Shown here piece by piece: positions 19,824 through 27,182 of a stretch of DNA of 27,182 nucleotides. Position 1 is the stretch's first letter; each line of letters starts with the position of its first letter. This DNA comes from Rhizaria sp. SCN 62-66 (Eukaryota; Rhizaria, unplaced), in contig MEDY01000662.1 in the NCBI GenBank assembly GCA_001724265.1, positions 1 to 27,182 of the forward strand. The letters run 5' to 3'. Below the pieces are notes generated by a model that saw only the letters and a program-made list of their open reading frames with translations, was not told the DNA's origin and searched no databases. The translations under genes and the position numbers were made by a program.

Positions 19824-21977
19824 TCAGTCGTCGTCGCTCAGTAGCGCCATGCCGTCCCACTGCTGCTGCAGCGCGTCCATTGAGGCGTCAAGGTCCTCCG
19901 TGCCCGCCAGCCCCCTGAAGCTGCCCGCTGCGCCCGCAGCGTGCCCCGCGCCGCCGCGGCCTGATGTGGGCACTCTAGGCGAAGGGCCGAACCGGTCGCC
20001 GGGTCGCGGGCCGTAGCGCGGAGTGAAGCCAGATCCAGAGCCAGAGCCGAAGCCGGGACCTGCGAGCCCGGGGCCGGCGCTGGCGCCGCTGGCCGGGAGC
20101 GACTGCAACACCGATGCGGCCTCGGCGAACAGGCGCGCAGTGCCGGGCCTGTCGTCGCTATCGTCCGCACCGCCTTTAGTAACGGCAGAAGCCACGCTGG
20201 AGTTGAACTGTGGCCGGGCCTGGGATAAGTTAAGCCGGGGCACGCCGCGGTTGCTGGCGCGATGCGTCGACGAAGACACGCCGGTGAGCACAAGCAACGG
20301 CAACTGCAGCCCGGCGACGCTGCTGCTGCTGCTCGCGGCCGTCGCGACGCTGTTGCCTCTTGCGCTCGCAGGGGCGGCGTTCACGTTGCGCTCGCTAGCA
20401 GTGATGTTGTTGCTGTTGTTGCGCGTGAAACCGCTGTGGTTGTTACTGGTACTGCGGTTGCGCATGCTCAAAGTGTCTGCGGTGCGGCCAGTTGACCGGG
20501 CAGAGAGGGATCCCGCGTCGTTACTGGCGTCGCTCCCGTCAAAGCTGCGTGAGGTGTCATCGCCCAGTGAACTAGCACTCGCGCTCGCTGCAGGGTGAAG
20601 GCCGCTGTGCTGCCTGCTTGACAGGGCGGTCGGAGCCTGCGCCACAGCTCTGCCGCCGGGGCGCCCACTGGGCGGGATCGCGGCGGCGGCGGCAGCCACA
20701 GCGGCGGCGGCAGTGACGGCGGCGACGGATTGCTGCACCAGAGCGTCTGCGTCGATCTCGAGCGCATCCCCTGACCCGCGGCCCTGCTCCGCCGCGTGGC
20801 CCCCGCCGCCGTCGCCGTAGTGACGAGGCAGGGGATTCGAAAGCATAGACGACGACTGCGGCATGGCGCGGAAGCGCGTCCTAGCGGCGCGCAGCGGGTC
20901 GAGCGAGAACGTGCCTTTGCCAGCACTCGGCAGTACGGTGCCCTGCTGCTGTAGCTGCTGTTGTTGCAGCGACTGCTGCTGTTGCTGTTGCTGCTGTTGC
21001 TGTGATGGCGGATCAAACTGAGACTCTAATCGCGACTCCCGCAAACCGCGCTGGTGTTGCTGCTCCAGCCCTGGTTGGGGCTGCGCGGGCGGCCCTTGTA
21101 GCTGTGCCCGCGACTGTGACTCCGCTAATTGTGGCCGCGACGGCGACTGCTCTAGCGCCCACACCCGCCGCATGCGCTCCACGCGGTCCCGCCTCGCCTT
21201 GGCCATCACAGCCGGGTCCGCAACCACGAACGCGGCGCGCAGCTGCTCGCGGTCCTTGAGCGACAGCGGCCGCGGCGCCGGCGCCGGCTTGGGCACTTGC
21301 AGCGCCGCAGCGAGCGCCGCAGGCGGCAGCGCGATCAGGTTCGTCAGCGGCGCAGGGACGGCGGCCACCGCGGCACCGGCGCTCACGACGCCGGCATCGC
21401 TGCCGTCGGTGTCGCGGCTACTGCTTGGGTTAGTGGCCGCATTGTTGTTGTTCAGTGTGTTGTTGAAGTTGGTGCTGCTGCTGTTGTTTCGCGCCGCGTC
21501 TGCGACCTGGTGGAGCCGCCAGTCTTGCCACGCGCCCAAATACTGCCTGCGGGGCGCGCGCGCGGGAACAAGGATAAACGGTCGCACCGTCGCTGGCGGC
21601 TGCTGCTGTTGCTGCTGCTGGGCCTCGCTCTGCAGCGCGGCAGTGCCGTTGTACGCACTGTTACCATTGTACGAGGCCGAGTTCACGTGTGACTGTGACT
21701 GTGCTGGGTGGGCGCGGGCAAGCTGGGCCGCGGACTGCGCGGGCGTAAGCTGTTGCGGGCCGTAGGGAGACGCCCCTGGTGCGCGGCTGTGCGCCGACGG
21801 GAGCGCGGGGAGGCGCGGGACCGACGGCGACGGCGACAACTGCAAGTGTGACACCGGCGCGGGCGCAGGGCCCGTGGGGGCAGAGAGAGTGGCCTCGCTC
21901 GCACCGTGCGAGTGCCGGCGCAGGGCTGGAAGACGCTCAAAGCTCGAGGTGCTGGAAGTCAGTGGAGAGCTTAGCAT
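19824..21977 (-). CDS. Ser/Gln/Asn-rich hypothetical protein
   Basis: One exon encodes about 717 residues from the ATG at 21977 to a TGA at 19824-19826, ending ALLSDDD. The frame stays open a little further upstream to 22016 without an ATG. A pyrimidine-containing stretch ending CTCCAG just above 22015 could be a splice acceptor, so an N-terminal exon may be missing. Most of the protein is disordered-looking: a Gln block near residues 326-345 and Ser/Asn-rich and Gly/Pro-rich segments. Two islands are more complex and probably conserved: residues about 131-165 (RPFILVPARAPRRQYLGAWQ) and about 239-275 (DREQLRAAFVVADPAVMAKA followed by RRDRVERMRRVW). The second weakly recalls the short basic helix of the ALMS motif in centrosomal proteins, but I do not consider that established. 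The C-terminus is a short acidic helix (DASMDALQQQWDGMAL). No membrane segment or enzyme motif was seen. Confidence 0.7.
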   Translation of the reverse strand: MLSSPLTSSTSSFERLPALRRHSHGASEATLSAPTGPAPAPVSHLQLSPSPSVPRLPALPSAHSRAPGASPYGPQQLTPAQSAAQLARAHPAQSQSHVNSASYNGNSAYNGTAALQSEAQQQQQQQPPATVRPFILVPARAPRRQYLGAWQDWRLHQVADAARNNSSSTNFNNTLNNNNAATNPSSSRDTDGSDAGVVSAGAAVAAVPAPLTNLIALPPAALAAALQVPKPAPAPRPLSLKDREQLRAAFVVADPAVMAKARRDRVERMRRVWALEQSPSRPQLAESQSRAQLQGPPAQPQPGLEQQHQRGLRESRLESQFDPPSQQQQQQQQQQSLQQQQLQQQGTVLPSAGKGTFSLDPLRAARTRFRAMPQSSSMLSNPLPRHYGDGGGGHAAEQGRGSGDALEIDADALVQQSVAAVTAAAAVAAAAAAIPPSGRPGGRAVAQAPTALSSRQHSGLHPAASASASSLGDDTSRSFDGSDASNDAGSLSARSTGRTADTLSMRNRSTSNNHSGFTRNNSNNITASERNVNAAPASARGNSVATAASSSSSVAGLQLPLLVLTGVSSSTHRASNRGVPRLNLSQARPQFNSSVASAVTKGGADDSDDRPGTARLFAEAASVLQSLPASGASAGPGLAGPGFGSGSGSGFTPRYGPRPGDRFGPSPRVPTSGRGGAGHAAGAAGSFRGLAGTEDLDASMDALQQQWDGMALLSDDD
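20944..21001 (-). repeat. Polyglutamine block in the Ser/Gln/Asn-rich gene
   Basis: A run of CAG/CAA codons on the minus strand gives ten Gln, then SL, four Gln, L and three Gln. Both codons are mixed along the run. Confidence 0.85.
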
Positions 21978-22557
21978 CGAGTGTGGCAGGTGCTCAAGAG
22001 GGTGTGATGCATACACTGGAGCCGTTATTGGAAAGAGTGAAGTTCAGGAGGTGTGTACAGAGGTGAGATCACGCTTCTGGAAGTAATAATTAAAGGGCAT
22101 ATAAAACAAAGAGGTTGTAACTAGTGGGTTGTCTCATCTAGTTGCTGACGGAAATCTCATGCTACTGCTGGGTGTTTTTTTAATGCAAAGTCGAAGAGTC
22201 TGGAACTAGACGGACCGAAAAAATCTTGGACGCAGATAGCCGAACCGCTGAGCCCGAGGCTGTCTTTCCTTCGGCTGCACGACCTCAACTCAACGTGAAT
22301 AGCAATCAAAGTGTAGTTTGGTAGTATTATATCTTTTAAAATAACATATTGTAAAACTGAATGTAAAACTAAGGTCATACTGACCATGTATCATGCACTG
22401 TTGTGCACCTGGTCGGACCGGCAGATCGCTAACACAACTTCCCGCTGCCTTCCTTGCTCTGTCTCGCTCCCGTAAAGTTTAGCGCAAAGCAAACTCCGTC
22501 AAGAACTTTCTCCCTTGACAAATCACTTGCTTATAGCTTTATACTTACGCGCTCGCG
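21978..22557. promoter_or_regulatory. AT-rich divergent spacer upstream of the TIM50-like gene and the Ser/Gln/Asn-rich gene
   Basis: This is non-coding spacer between divergently read genes. TATAAAA occurs at 22100-22106 (plus strand). TTTATA at 22538-22543 lies only about 15 nt before the TIM50-like ATG, so it is more likely leader than promoter. A GC-richer island at about 22200-22290 lies inside the spacer and carries a short minus-strand open frame (22157-22387) that I cannot confirm as an exon. CTTCCAG near 22075 (minus strand) could be an acceptor for an unresolved 5' exon of the leftward gene. Confidence 0.4.
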
Positions 22558-25500
22558 ATGTTGGCCAAGACTGGCTCCCGCGCAGCCGCCGCTGCCCTGC
22601 GCGCCTGTAGCCAGACGGCTGCTAAGGCCGCCGCCGCTGCTGTGCCCACTGCTGCCGTCTCCTCTCGTCTCACGTCCTCAGCCGTGCCCCGAGCCAGCGC
22701 CCGCTCGCTCGCGGCCGCTGCTTTGCGCCCTCAGCCCGCCCGCCGCGCCGCGGCCGCGCTCGTCTCGGTGCCCCGCGCCGCCTGCACTGCCGCTGCTGCG
22801 AACAACTCTCACAAGTCATCTGCCTCCGCCTTTGCTGCCTCGGACTCCCGCGCCCGCGCTGTTGTCGCCACCCCGCTTGCGACGGTGACGGGCCCACAGC
22901 TGCACGCGCGCTGGTTGCTCTTCGCGCTGGCCACCGCGACCGCGGCGCTCTCCGCCATCCGCGACGCCAACAACTCCGGCGCCACTGACGGCAGCGACGC
23001 GTTCCCCCCGGGCACGGTGTTCCTGTGCGCGCGCACGGGCGCCGTGCTCGACGCCGCCGATGCGCTCCGCCTGCGCAGCGCCGACGCCGCCGCGGTGGTG
23101 GCCGTGCCGCCCGCCGCGCTGCAGCCGCTGCGCGCGCTCTCCGCCTCGCACGCCGCCGCCGCGCGCCTGCTGCCCGCGCGCGCCGCCGCCCACGACGACA
23201 GCAACAGCGACGGCCAGAGCGCGAGCGGCCGCGGCTGGACGCTGCCCGAGCTGCGCCTGCCCACGCTGCTCCTCACCGCGCTCGCCGCCTCCGCCGACGA
23301 CGCCGACAACAACATCAGCAACAGCAGCAGTGCCGCTGGGGCGAACGACGCCCTGTCGCGCGCGCTGCCCGCGGGCGTGTCGTGGGGGCAGCTCGTGGCG
23401 CTCTCGCGCGCCACCCCCGAGTCCGCCGCCGCCATGACGGCCGCGCTCGCCGCCCTCCCGCGCGACAACAGCGCGGTCAGTGGCGGCGACGTCGACGCCG
23501 ATGTCGACAGCGCCGAGGCGGCGGCGTTTGCGGACCCTCTGCACCCCGTGTACGACGACGAGGGCTTCTGGCGCTTCTACGCGGCACTGTCCCGCGAAGA
23601 CCCCGCGCTGGCGGCGGTGCCCGAGGTCATCCTGGAGTACCGCGCGCAGTGGGCCGAGCAGGCCGCGGCCGCCGCCGAGCTCCGGGCCGCGCGCGACCGC
23701 GCCGCCGAGCAGCTCCGCGCGCTCAAGGCCTCCGCAGCCAGCGCCGTCGGCGCGGTCGCCGACCTGACGCCCGCTGCCGCCGCCGCCGCCGCTGCCGCCG
23801 CCGCCACCGCCGCTGCGGCGGTCGTCACCGTCGTGGACGTCGCCACCTCGGCGCAGCAGTCCTCTCAGTCGCCTGTGCAGGCCCAGTCGCAGCCTCTGTC
23901 GGTGGCGCGCCCCGTGGGGTACCACAAGCAGCTGCCGCCGGCCGAGGAGACGGTCCGCGCCGCCCTAGCGCGCGCCTCGGCCGCCGCGGCCGCCTCGGTC
24001 AACGCCGGCAACGCCGCCCCGCACGCGGCCGCCAACGGCTCCTCCGCGTCCTGGAGCGCGTGGCTTGGCCTGGACTGGCTGCTGGGCGTTGCCCCCGCGC
24101 CCCCCGCGGCCAACATCTCGGCCGCCGCGGTCGTCGCGCCGACGCCCGAGGCCGCGGCGGCGGCCGCCGTGGCCGCCGACGCCGCGGCGGCGTGTCGCGC
24201 GCTGGGCGTGGACCCCGCGGCCGACGCCGACGCGCTGGCTTTCGTCACCGACGGCGCGGGCGTCTCGCGCCTCGCGCCGCACACGGCGATCCAGCGCAAA
24301 GCGCTCGCCCTGTCGGAGCTGCCTCCTGCCGTCGCCGCGCGGCTCGACGACCTGAGCTTTCTGCAGTCGCGCGCCGCGCTGCTGCGCGCGCAGGCCACCG
24401 CGGCGGCGCGCGCGCTCGACCCCGCTGCGACCGCGGCCGCGAGCGTCGGCGGCGGCGGCCGCGGTGCCTTCTCTGCGGCCGCGGGTGGCGCGGGCGGCGA
24501 GGAGCGCGCGGGCGGCATCGTGGGTGCGCTGGTCAAGGCGCTCTCGGCGCAGGCCGCGGCGCTCAAGAACCTCCGCGTGCCCGGCCACGAGGGCCCCGTC
24601 GACGTGGCGAGCCTCAACAAGGAGGAGCGGCGCTACGCGGCGGCCATGATCGCCAGCAACGCCGCCGACACGCTGCTTGGCGGCGGTGGCCTGCAGGCGA
24701 CGGCCACGGCCGACACGCCCGTGGGCTCGCGCGCGGCCCCGGGGCTGCGGACCGGCACGGGCGCCGTTGCCATCCCGGCGCGCGCTCGGATGGGCACCGA
24801 CGAGACGCAGTACGCGGGCGTGACGCAGCCCAAGGACGCGTTCCTGGAGGACCCCGTGGACGAGGACGACTTCGCGACGGACCCCAGCACGCGGCCGCTG
24901 ACGATCGTGGTGCACGTCGACACGGTGTCGGTGGGCGTGGCGCGCGACCGCGAGACAGGCGAGTGGCACACATACGAGCGCCCCGGCTGGGTGGGCTGGA
25001 TGCGCGCGCTGGACCGCATTCCGGGCGCCGAGGTGATCGTCTGGGACGGGCCCGACCTGCTGGCCGCGGGCGTCGCCAACGCGCAGGAGCTGCGCACTAA
25101 GCGCGACATCTCGGGCGGCGCGTTTGTGCTGACGGAGCGCGTCGAGACGAAGCAGGGGCCCGACGCGCTGGCCGAGGCGGGCGTGCTGATGCCCGTGACG
25201 GACCGGGAAACGACCGAGCGCGGCGAGTTCCGCCGCGACCTGCTGCAGCGCGACACTGGGCTGCCCGAGTTCGACGCGCTGGCCGACGCCGAAGAGCACT
25301 GGCGCGGCGACATGAAGACGTGGTGGGCCGCGCAGCCGCGCGAGACGGTGGTGCAGGACGTCAAGCTGGAGCGCTGGGGCACGGGCGTGCGGCCCGACGT
25401 CGCCGCGGGCGGCAAGTTCAGCCACGCCAGCGAGCGCGGCACGGTGCGCATCTTCGGCGTCGACGTCAAGACGGACTGGGGCTCGTGGCTCAACCGCCTG

Positions 25501-26640
25501 ACGTACGTCGACCGCGACGACCTGTACATGCCCTACGGCGCGGAGCACTTTGACTGGCAGCAGTACCGCCGCGTCGATGGCGAGCTGGTGCGCGATATCC
25601 GCTCGCTGCGCCGCGACATGCGCCGCGTCATCCTTATCGACAACGACTCGACGCAGCGCCGGCTGTGGCCCGAGAACTCGCTCAAGGCCTTCGACGACGA
25701 CCACGACGACGGGTCTTCGCTGCCGCGGCCCGTGGACGCGGCGACGCTGCCGCTGCGCCCCGTGCCCAAGGACAAGGAGGTCCGCGACCGGCGCGAGTTC
25801 TTGCAGCTGCATCACCTGCTCATGGGGCTGCAGATGACGCGCTGCCCCGACGTCAAGGAGCCCATCCTGGGCTGGAACCTCGCCGCCGCGGGCGTCTCCT
25901 CGGGGCTCGGCGCCTACGGCCCGCAGGTCGGCGTGCTGCGCAACCCGGTGACGGGCGAGGCGCACATGGACCGCCTGTCGTCAGCCATGCTGTCGACGCT
26001 GCACGAGTACAAGACTGCGCAGTCGCAGCTTGGGCTGTCGGACGAGCCCGCGCTGCCCAAGGGCCGCAAGTCGCTCGCGCCACCGCCGCCCAACGCGTAC
26101 CAGCGCGTGCTGGCTGCGCAGACGGACGACCTCATCGCCGCCGTCACGCACGAGAGCGCCGCGCTCGTCGACTCGGCGCGCAACGCCGTCGCCGCCGTCG
26201 CAGGGCTGGGCGAGCGCGTCGACGGGCTCACCTCCGCGCTCGCCGCCGCCGCGCCCGCCGCCGCGCAGGGCTGGGCCTCGTGGGCCCTGTCCCCGCTGCA
26301 GGGCCTGTTCGGCTCCGGCTCGGCCGCGAGCGCGGGCGACAATGACAGCCGCACTGCGAGCCCGCTGGCCATGGACCCCGCGACGGCGGCGGCGCTGCTG
26401 GCCGCGGCCGCGCAGGCGCCGCTGACGCCGGGCGAGGAGGCTGTTCTGGCCGCCGTGGGCCCCGCGTACGCGCCCACCGTCGCCGGGCTTGCCCGCCGCG
26501 CGCGCGTTGGCGTGGCCGAGGAGGCGCTGCTCGCGGGTGCCGACGCTGAGACCGTGGCCGCCTCCGCGGGCGCCGCGCTGCTGTCCCCCGAGGACCTTGC
26601 GGGCGTCGCCACCGTCAACGGCGAGATGCGCGTGGGCTAG
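22558..26640 (+). CDS. TIM50: TIM50-like mitochondrial import receptor with FCP1/HAD-type domain, greatly expanded
   Basis: A single exon encodes 1360 residues from ATG at 22558 to TAG. The N-terminus is a typical mitochondrial presequence: Ala/Arg/Ser-rich with no acidic residue for about 80 residues. A hydrophobic segment at about 119-135 (WLLFALATATAALSAI) fits the single inner-membrane anchor of TIM50. The FCP1-type domain starts near 779 with TIVVHVDTV. His786 replaces the first catalytic Asp and Asp788 is kept, as expected for a TIM50 pseudo-phosphatase. Then come YERPGW (806-811), EVIVWDG (825-831), VDGELVRDIRSLRRDM and RVILIDND (Asp1028) with WPENSL. In the family this domain faces the intermembrane space, receives presequence proteins and passes them to the TIM23 channel. 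Usual lengths are roughly 350-500 residues. Here there are about 640 extra residues between anchor and domain (Ala-rich, partly coiled coil), an insertion of roughly 150 residues within the domain, and an Ala-rich C-terminal part. Another FCP1-domain protein is possible but less likely given the presequence and anchor. Confidence 0.75.
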   Translation: MLAKTGSRAAAAALRACSQTAAKAAAAAVPTAAVSSRLTSSAVPRASARSLAAAALRPQPARRAAAALVSVPRAACTAAAANNSHKSSASAFAASDSRARAVVATPLATVTGPQLHARWLLFALATATAALSAIRDANNSGATDGSDAFPPGTVFLCARTGAVLDAADALRLRSADAAAVVAVPPAALQPLRALSASHAAAARLLPARAAAHDDSNSDGQSASGRGWTLPELRLPTLLLTALAASADDADNNISNSSSAAGANDALSRALPAGVSWGQLVALSRATPESAAAMTAALAALPRDNSAVSGGDVDADVDSAEAAAFADPLHPVYDDEGFWRFYAALSREDPALAAVPEVILEYRAQWAEQAAAAAELRAARDRAAEQLRALKASAASAVGAVADLTPAAAAAAAAAAATAAAAVVTVVDVATSAQQSSQSPVQAQSQPLSVARPVGYHKQLPPAEETVRAALARASAAAAASVNAGNAAPHAAANGSSASWSAWLGLDWLLGVAPAPPAANISAAAVVAPTPEAAAAAAVAADAAAACRALGVDPAADADALAFVTDGAGVSRLAPHTAIQRKALALSELPPAVAARLDDLSFLQSRAALLRAQATAAARALDPAATAAASVGGGGRGAFSAAAGGAGGEERAGGIVGALVKALSAQAAALKNLRVPGHEGPVDVASLNKEERRYAAAMIASNAADTLLGGGGLQATATADTPVGSRAAPGLRTGTGAVAIPARARMGTDETQYAGVTQPKDAFLEDPVDEDDFATDPSTRPLTIVVHVDTVSVGVARDRETGEWHTYERPGWVGWMRALDRIPGAEVIVWDGPDLLAAGVANAQELRTKRDISGGAFVLTERVETKQGPDALAEAGVLMPVTDRETTERGEFRRDLLQRDTGLPEFDALADAEEHWRGDMKTWWAAQPRETVVQDVKLERWGTGVRPDVAAGGKFSHASERGTVRIFGVDVKTDWGSWLNRLTYVDRDDLYMPYGAEHFDWQQYRRVDGELVRDIRSLRRDMRRVILIDNDSTQRRLWPENSLKAFDDDHDDGSSLPRPVDAATLPLRPVPKDKEVRDRREFLQLHHLLMGLQMTRCPDVKEPILGWNLAAAGVSSGLGAYGPQVGVLRNPVTGEAHMDRLSSAMLSTLHEYKTAQSQLGLSDEPALPKGRKSLAPPPPNAYQRVLAAQTDDLIAAVTHESAALVDSARNAVAAVAGLGERVDGLTSALAAAAPAAAQGWASWALSPLQGLFGSGSAASAGDNDSRTASPLAMDPATAAALLAAAAQAPLTPGEEAVLAAVGPAYAPTVAGLARRARVGVAEEALLAGADAETVAASAGAALLSPEDLAGVATVNGEMRVG

Positions 26641-26916
26641 GGCGAGGGTGCGCGGTCGAGTGGGCGCGGATACGGCCGCACGACGCGCGCGCTGCGCGAG
26701 GCCGAGGCCGTGCTCTCCGGCGCGGCTGTGGCGCAGGACCTGGCCGCTGCGGACCGCATGTGGGAGCTGGGCGTGGTGAGCGAGGCTGATTACGACGCGG
26801 TGACGCGGCCGCTGGAGCAGGCGCAGGACGCGCTGGCCAAGGGTCACGTCAGCGGCGACGACGCCTTCAGGAAGCTCGGCGTGCCGCTGCTCTCCGACCG
26901 GCCCACCCGGCGTTAA
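26641..26916 (+). other. In-frame coding-like extension after the TIM50-like TAG stop
   Basis: Directly after TAG (26638-26640) the same frame continues for 91 codons to TAA (26914-26916) with the same strongly GC-biased third positions as the gene upstream. The predicted peptide is protein-like, helical and charged (VLSGAAVAQDLAAADRMWEL, then SEADYDAV, DALAKGHVSGDDAFRKLG). Explanations are stop readthrough, a recent nonsense change, a sequencing error, or a short intron removing the TAG. The best intron candidate is GT at 26632 to AG at 26700, 69 nt and in frame, but it lacks the AT-rich character of the other introns. A separate downstream gene starting at the ATG at 26758 seems less likely because coding bias begins immediately after the TAG. 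Confidence 0.65.
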
Positions 26917-27182
26917 GCGAAGCGCGCTTAGCGAAGCATACGCTGGACGCACAGCACTGATAGTGTGTATGGTGTGATGGAAAACAATATTTAACACTCA
27001 GTTTTATAAAAGCTTTTGTGTGTGAAATATATGAGAGATATTAATTGTATTTTATTTGTAGAGTCAGTAATAGAAAAGGCGGGTTTCAAGACACCGTTTT
27101 ACAACACAAAAACCCCTCACCAACCCATCGATTTCAATAGCCTCATGCACCTTTTTCAAAAGCCGCCCATTTCTCTCTTCTC
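26917..27182. other. AT-rich 3' spacer at the right edge
   Basis: No credible gene was found. The boundary between GC-rich coding-like sequence and AT-rich spacer falls just after the TAA at 26914-26916, not at the TAG at 26638. The first bases include an inverted repeat (taagcg/cgctta, 26914-26930), then AT-rich sequence with tttataaaa. The last 100 nt are pyrimidine-rich on the plus strand. Confidence 0.6.

Noticed and set aside
23025-25100. Second plus-strand frame of 691 codons inside the TIM50-like gene
   Set aside because: Arg-rich shadow. The HAD motifs, presequence and membrane segment are all in the other frame.
23965-25965. Minus-strand frame of 666 codons opposite the TIM50-like gene
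   Set aside because: His/Arg/Gly-rich antisense shadow of recognised coding sequence.
26632-26646. Ultra-short introns (9 or 15 nt) removing the TAG
   Set aside because: In frame, but far shorter than the introns seen here (127 and 164 nt) and GC-rich. Such tiny introns are known only in special lineages.
1-27182. Bacterial operon, prophage, CRISPR or transposon content
   Set aside because: No ribosome-binding sites, no operon spacing, no direct-repeat arrays, no transposase or integrase motifs. Introns and mitochondrial targeting point to a eukaryote.

Overview
The window is nuclear DNA from a high-GC eukaryote, most likely a free-living flagellated protist. Coding sequence is very GC-rich and alanine-rich, while introns and intergenic spacers are abruptly AT-rich. 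There are spliceosomal introns (GT-AG, and probably one GC-AG), long low-complexity tracts (polyQ, polyN, Ala/Glu/Asp repeats), a mitochondrial-import gene with a eukaryotic targeting signal, and a gene carrying the N-terminal signature of the ciliary protein KATNIP. Nothing bacterial, viral or transposon-like was found, and no tRNA, rRNA or CRISPR. The exact lineage cannot be fixed from the sequence.

Layout. (1) Positions 14243 down to 1, minus strand: one giant alanine-rich gene that leaves the left edge of the window. Its first exon is 947 codons. A 164-nt AT-rich intron (11239-11402) follows, then a second exon open for 3746 codons without a stop, so at least 4693 residues are visible. 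The long plus-strand reading frames opposite it are composition shadows. (2) 14244-14958: AT-rich divergent spacer with a TATA-like box and at least one good plus-strand splice acceptor. (3) 14959-19552, plus strand: a KATNIP-like N-terminal signature followed by about 1440 residues of Ala/Ser/Asn/Asp/Gln-rich sequence. (4) 19553-19823: short spacer between convergent genes. (5) 21977-19824, minus strand: a Ser/Gln/Asn-rich protein of about 717 residues that I do not recognise, with two more complex islands. (6) 21978-22557: AT-rich divergent spacer. (7) 22558-26640, plus strand: a greatly expanded TIM50-like protein (mitochondrial presequence, one membrane segment, FCP1/HAD-type domain). After its TAG stop the same frame stays coding-like for 91 more codons to a TAA at 26914-26916. 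(8) 26917-27182: AT-rich spacer.

The genes do not form an obvious pathway. A mitochondrial import receptor and a probable cilium/microtubule-associated protein are housekeeping functions of a flagellate. The most notable points are the in-frame TAG inside an apparently continuous TIM50-like coding frame, the size of the giant gene, and the apparent absence of the usual C-terminal KATNIP domains.
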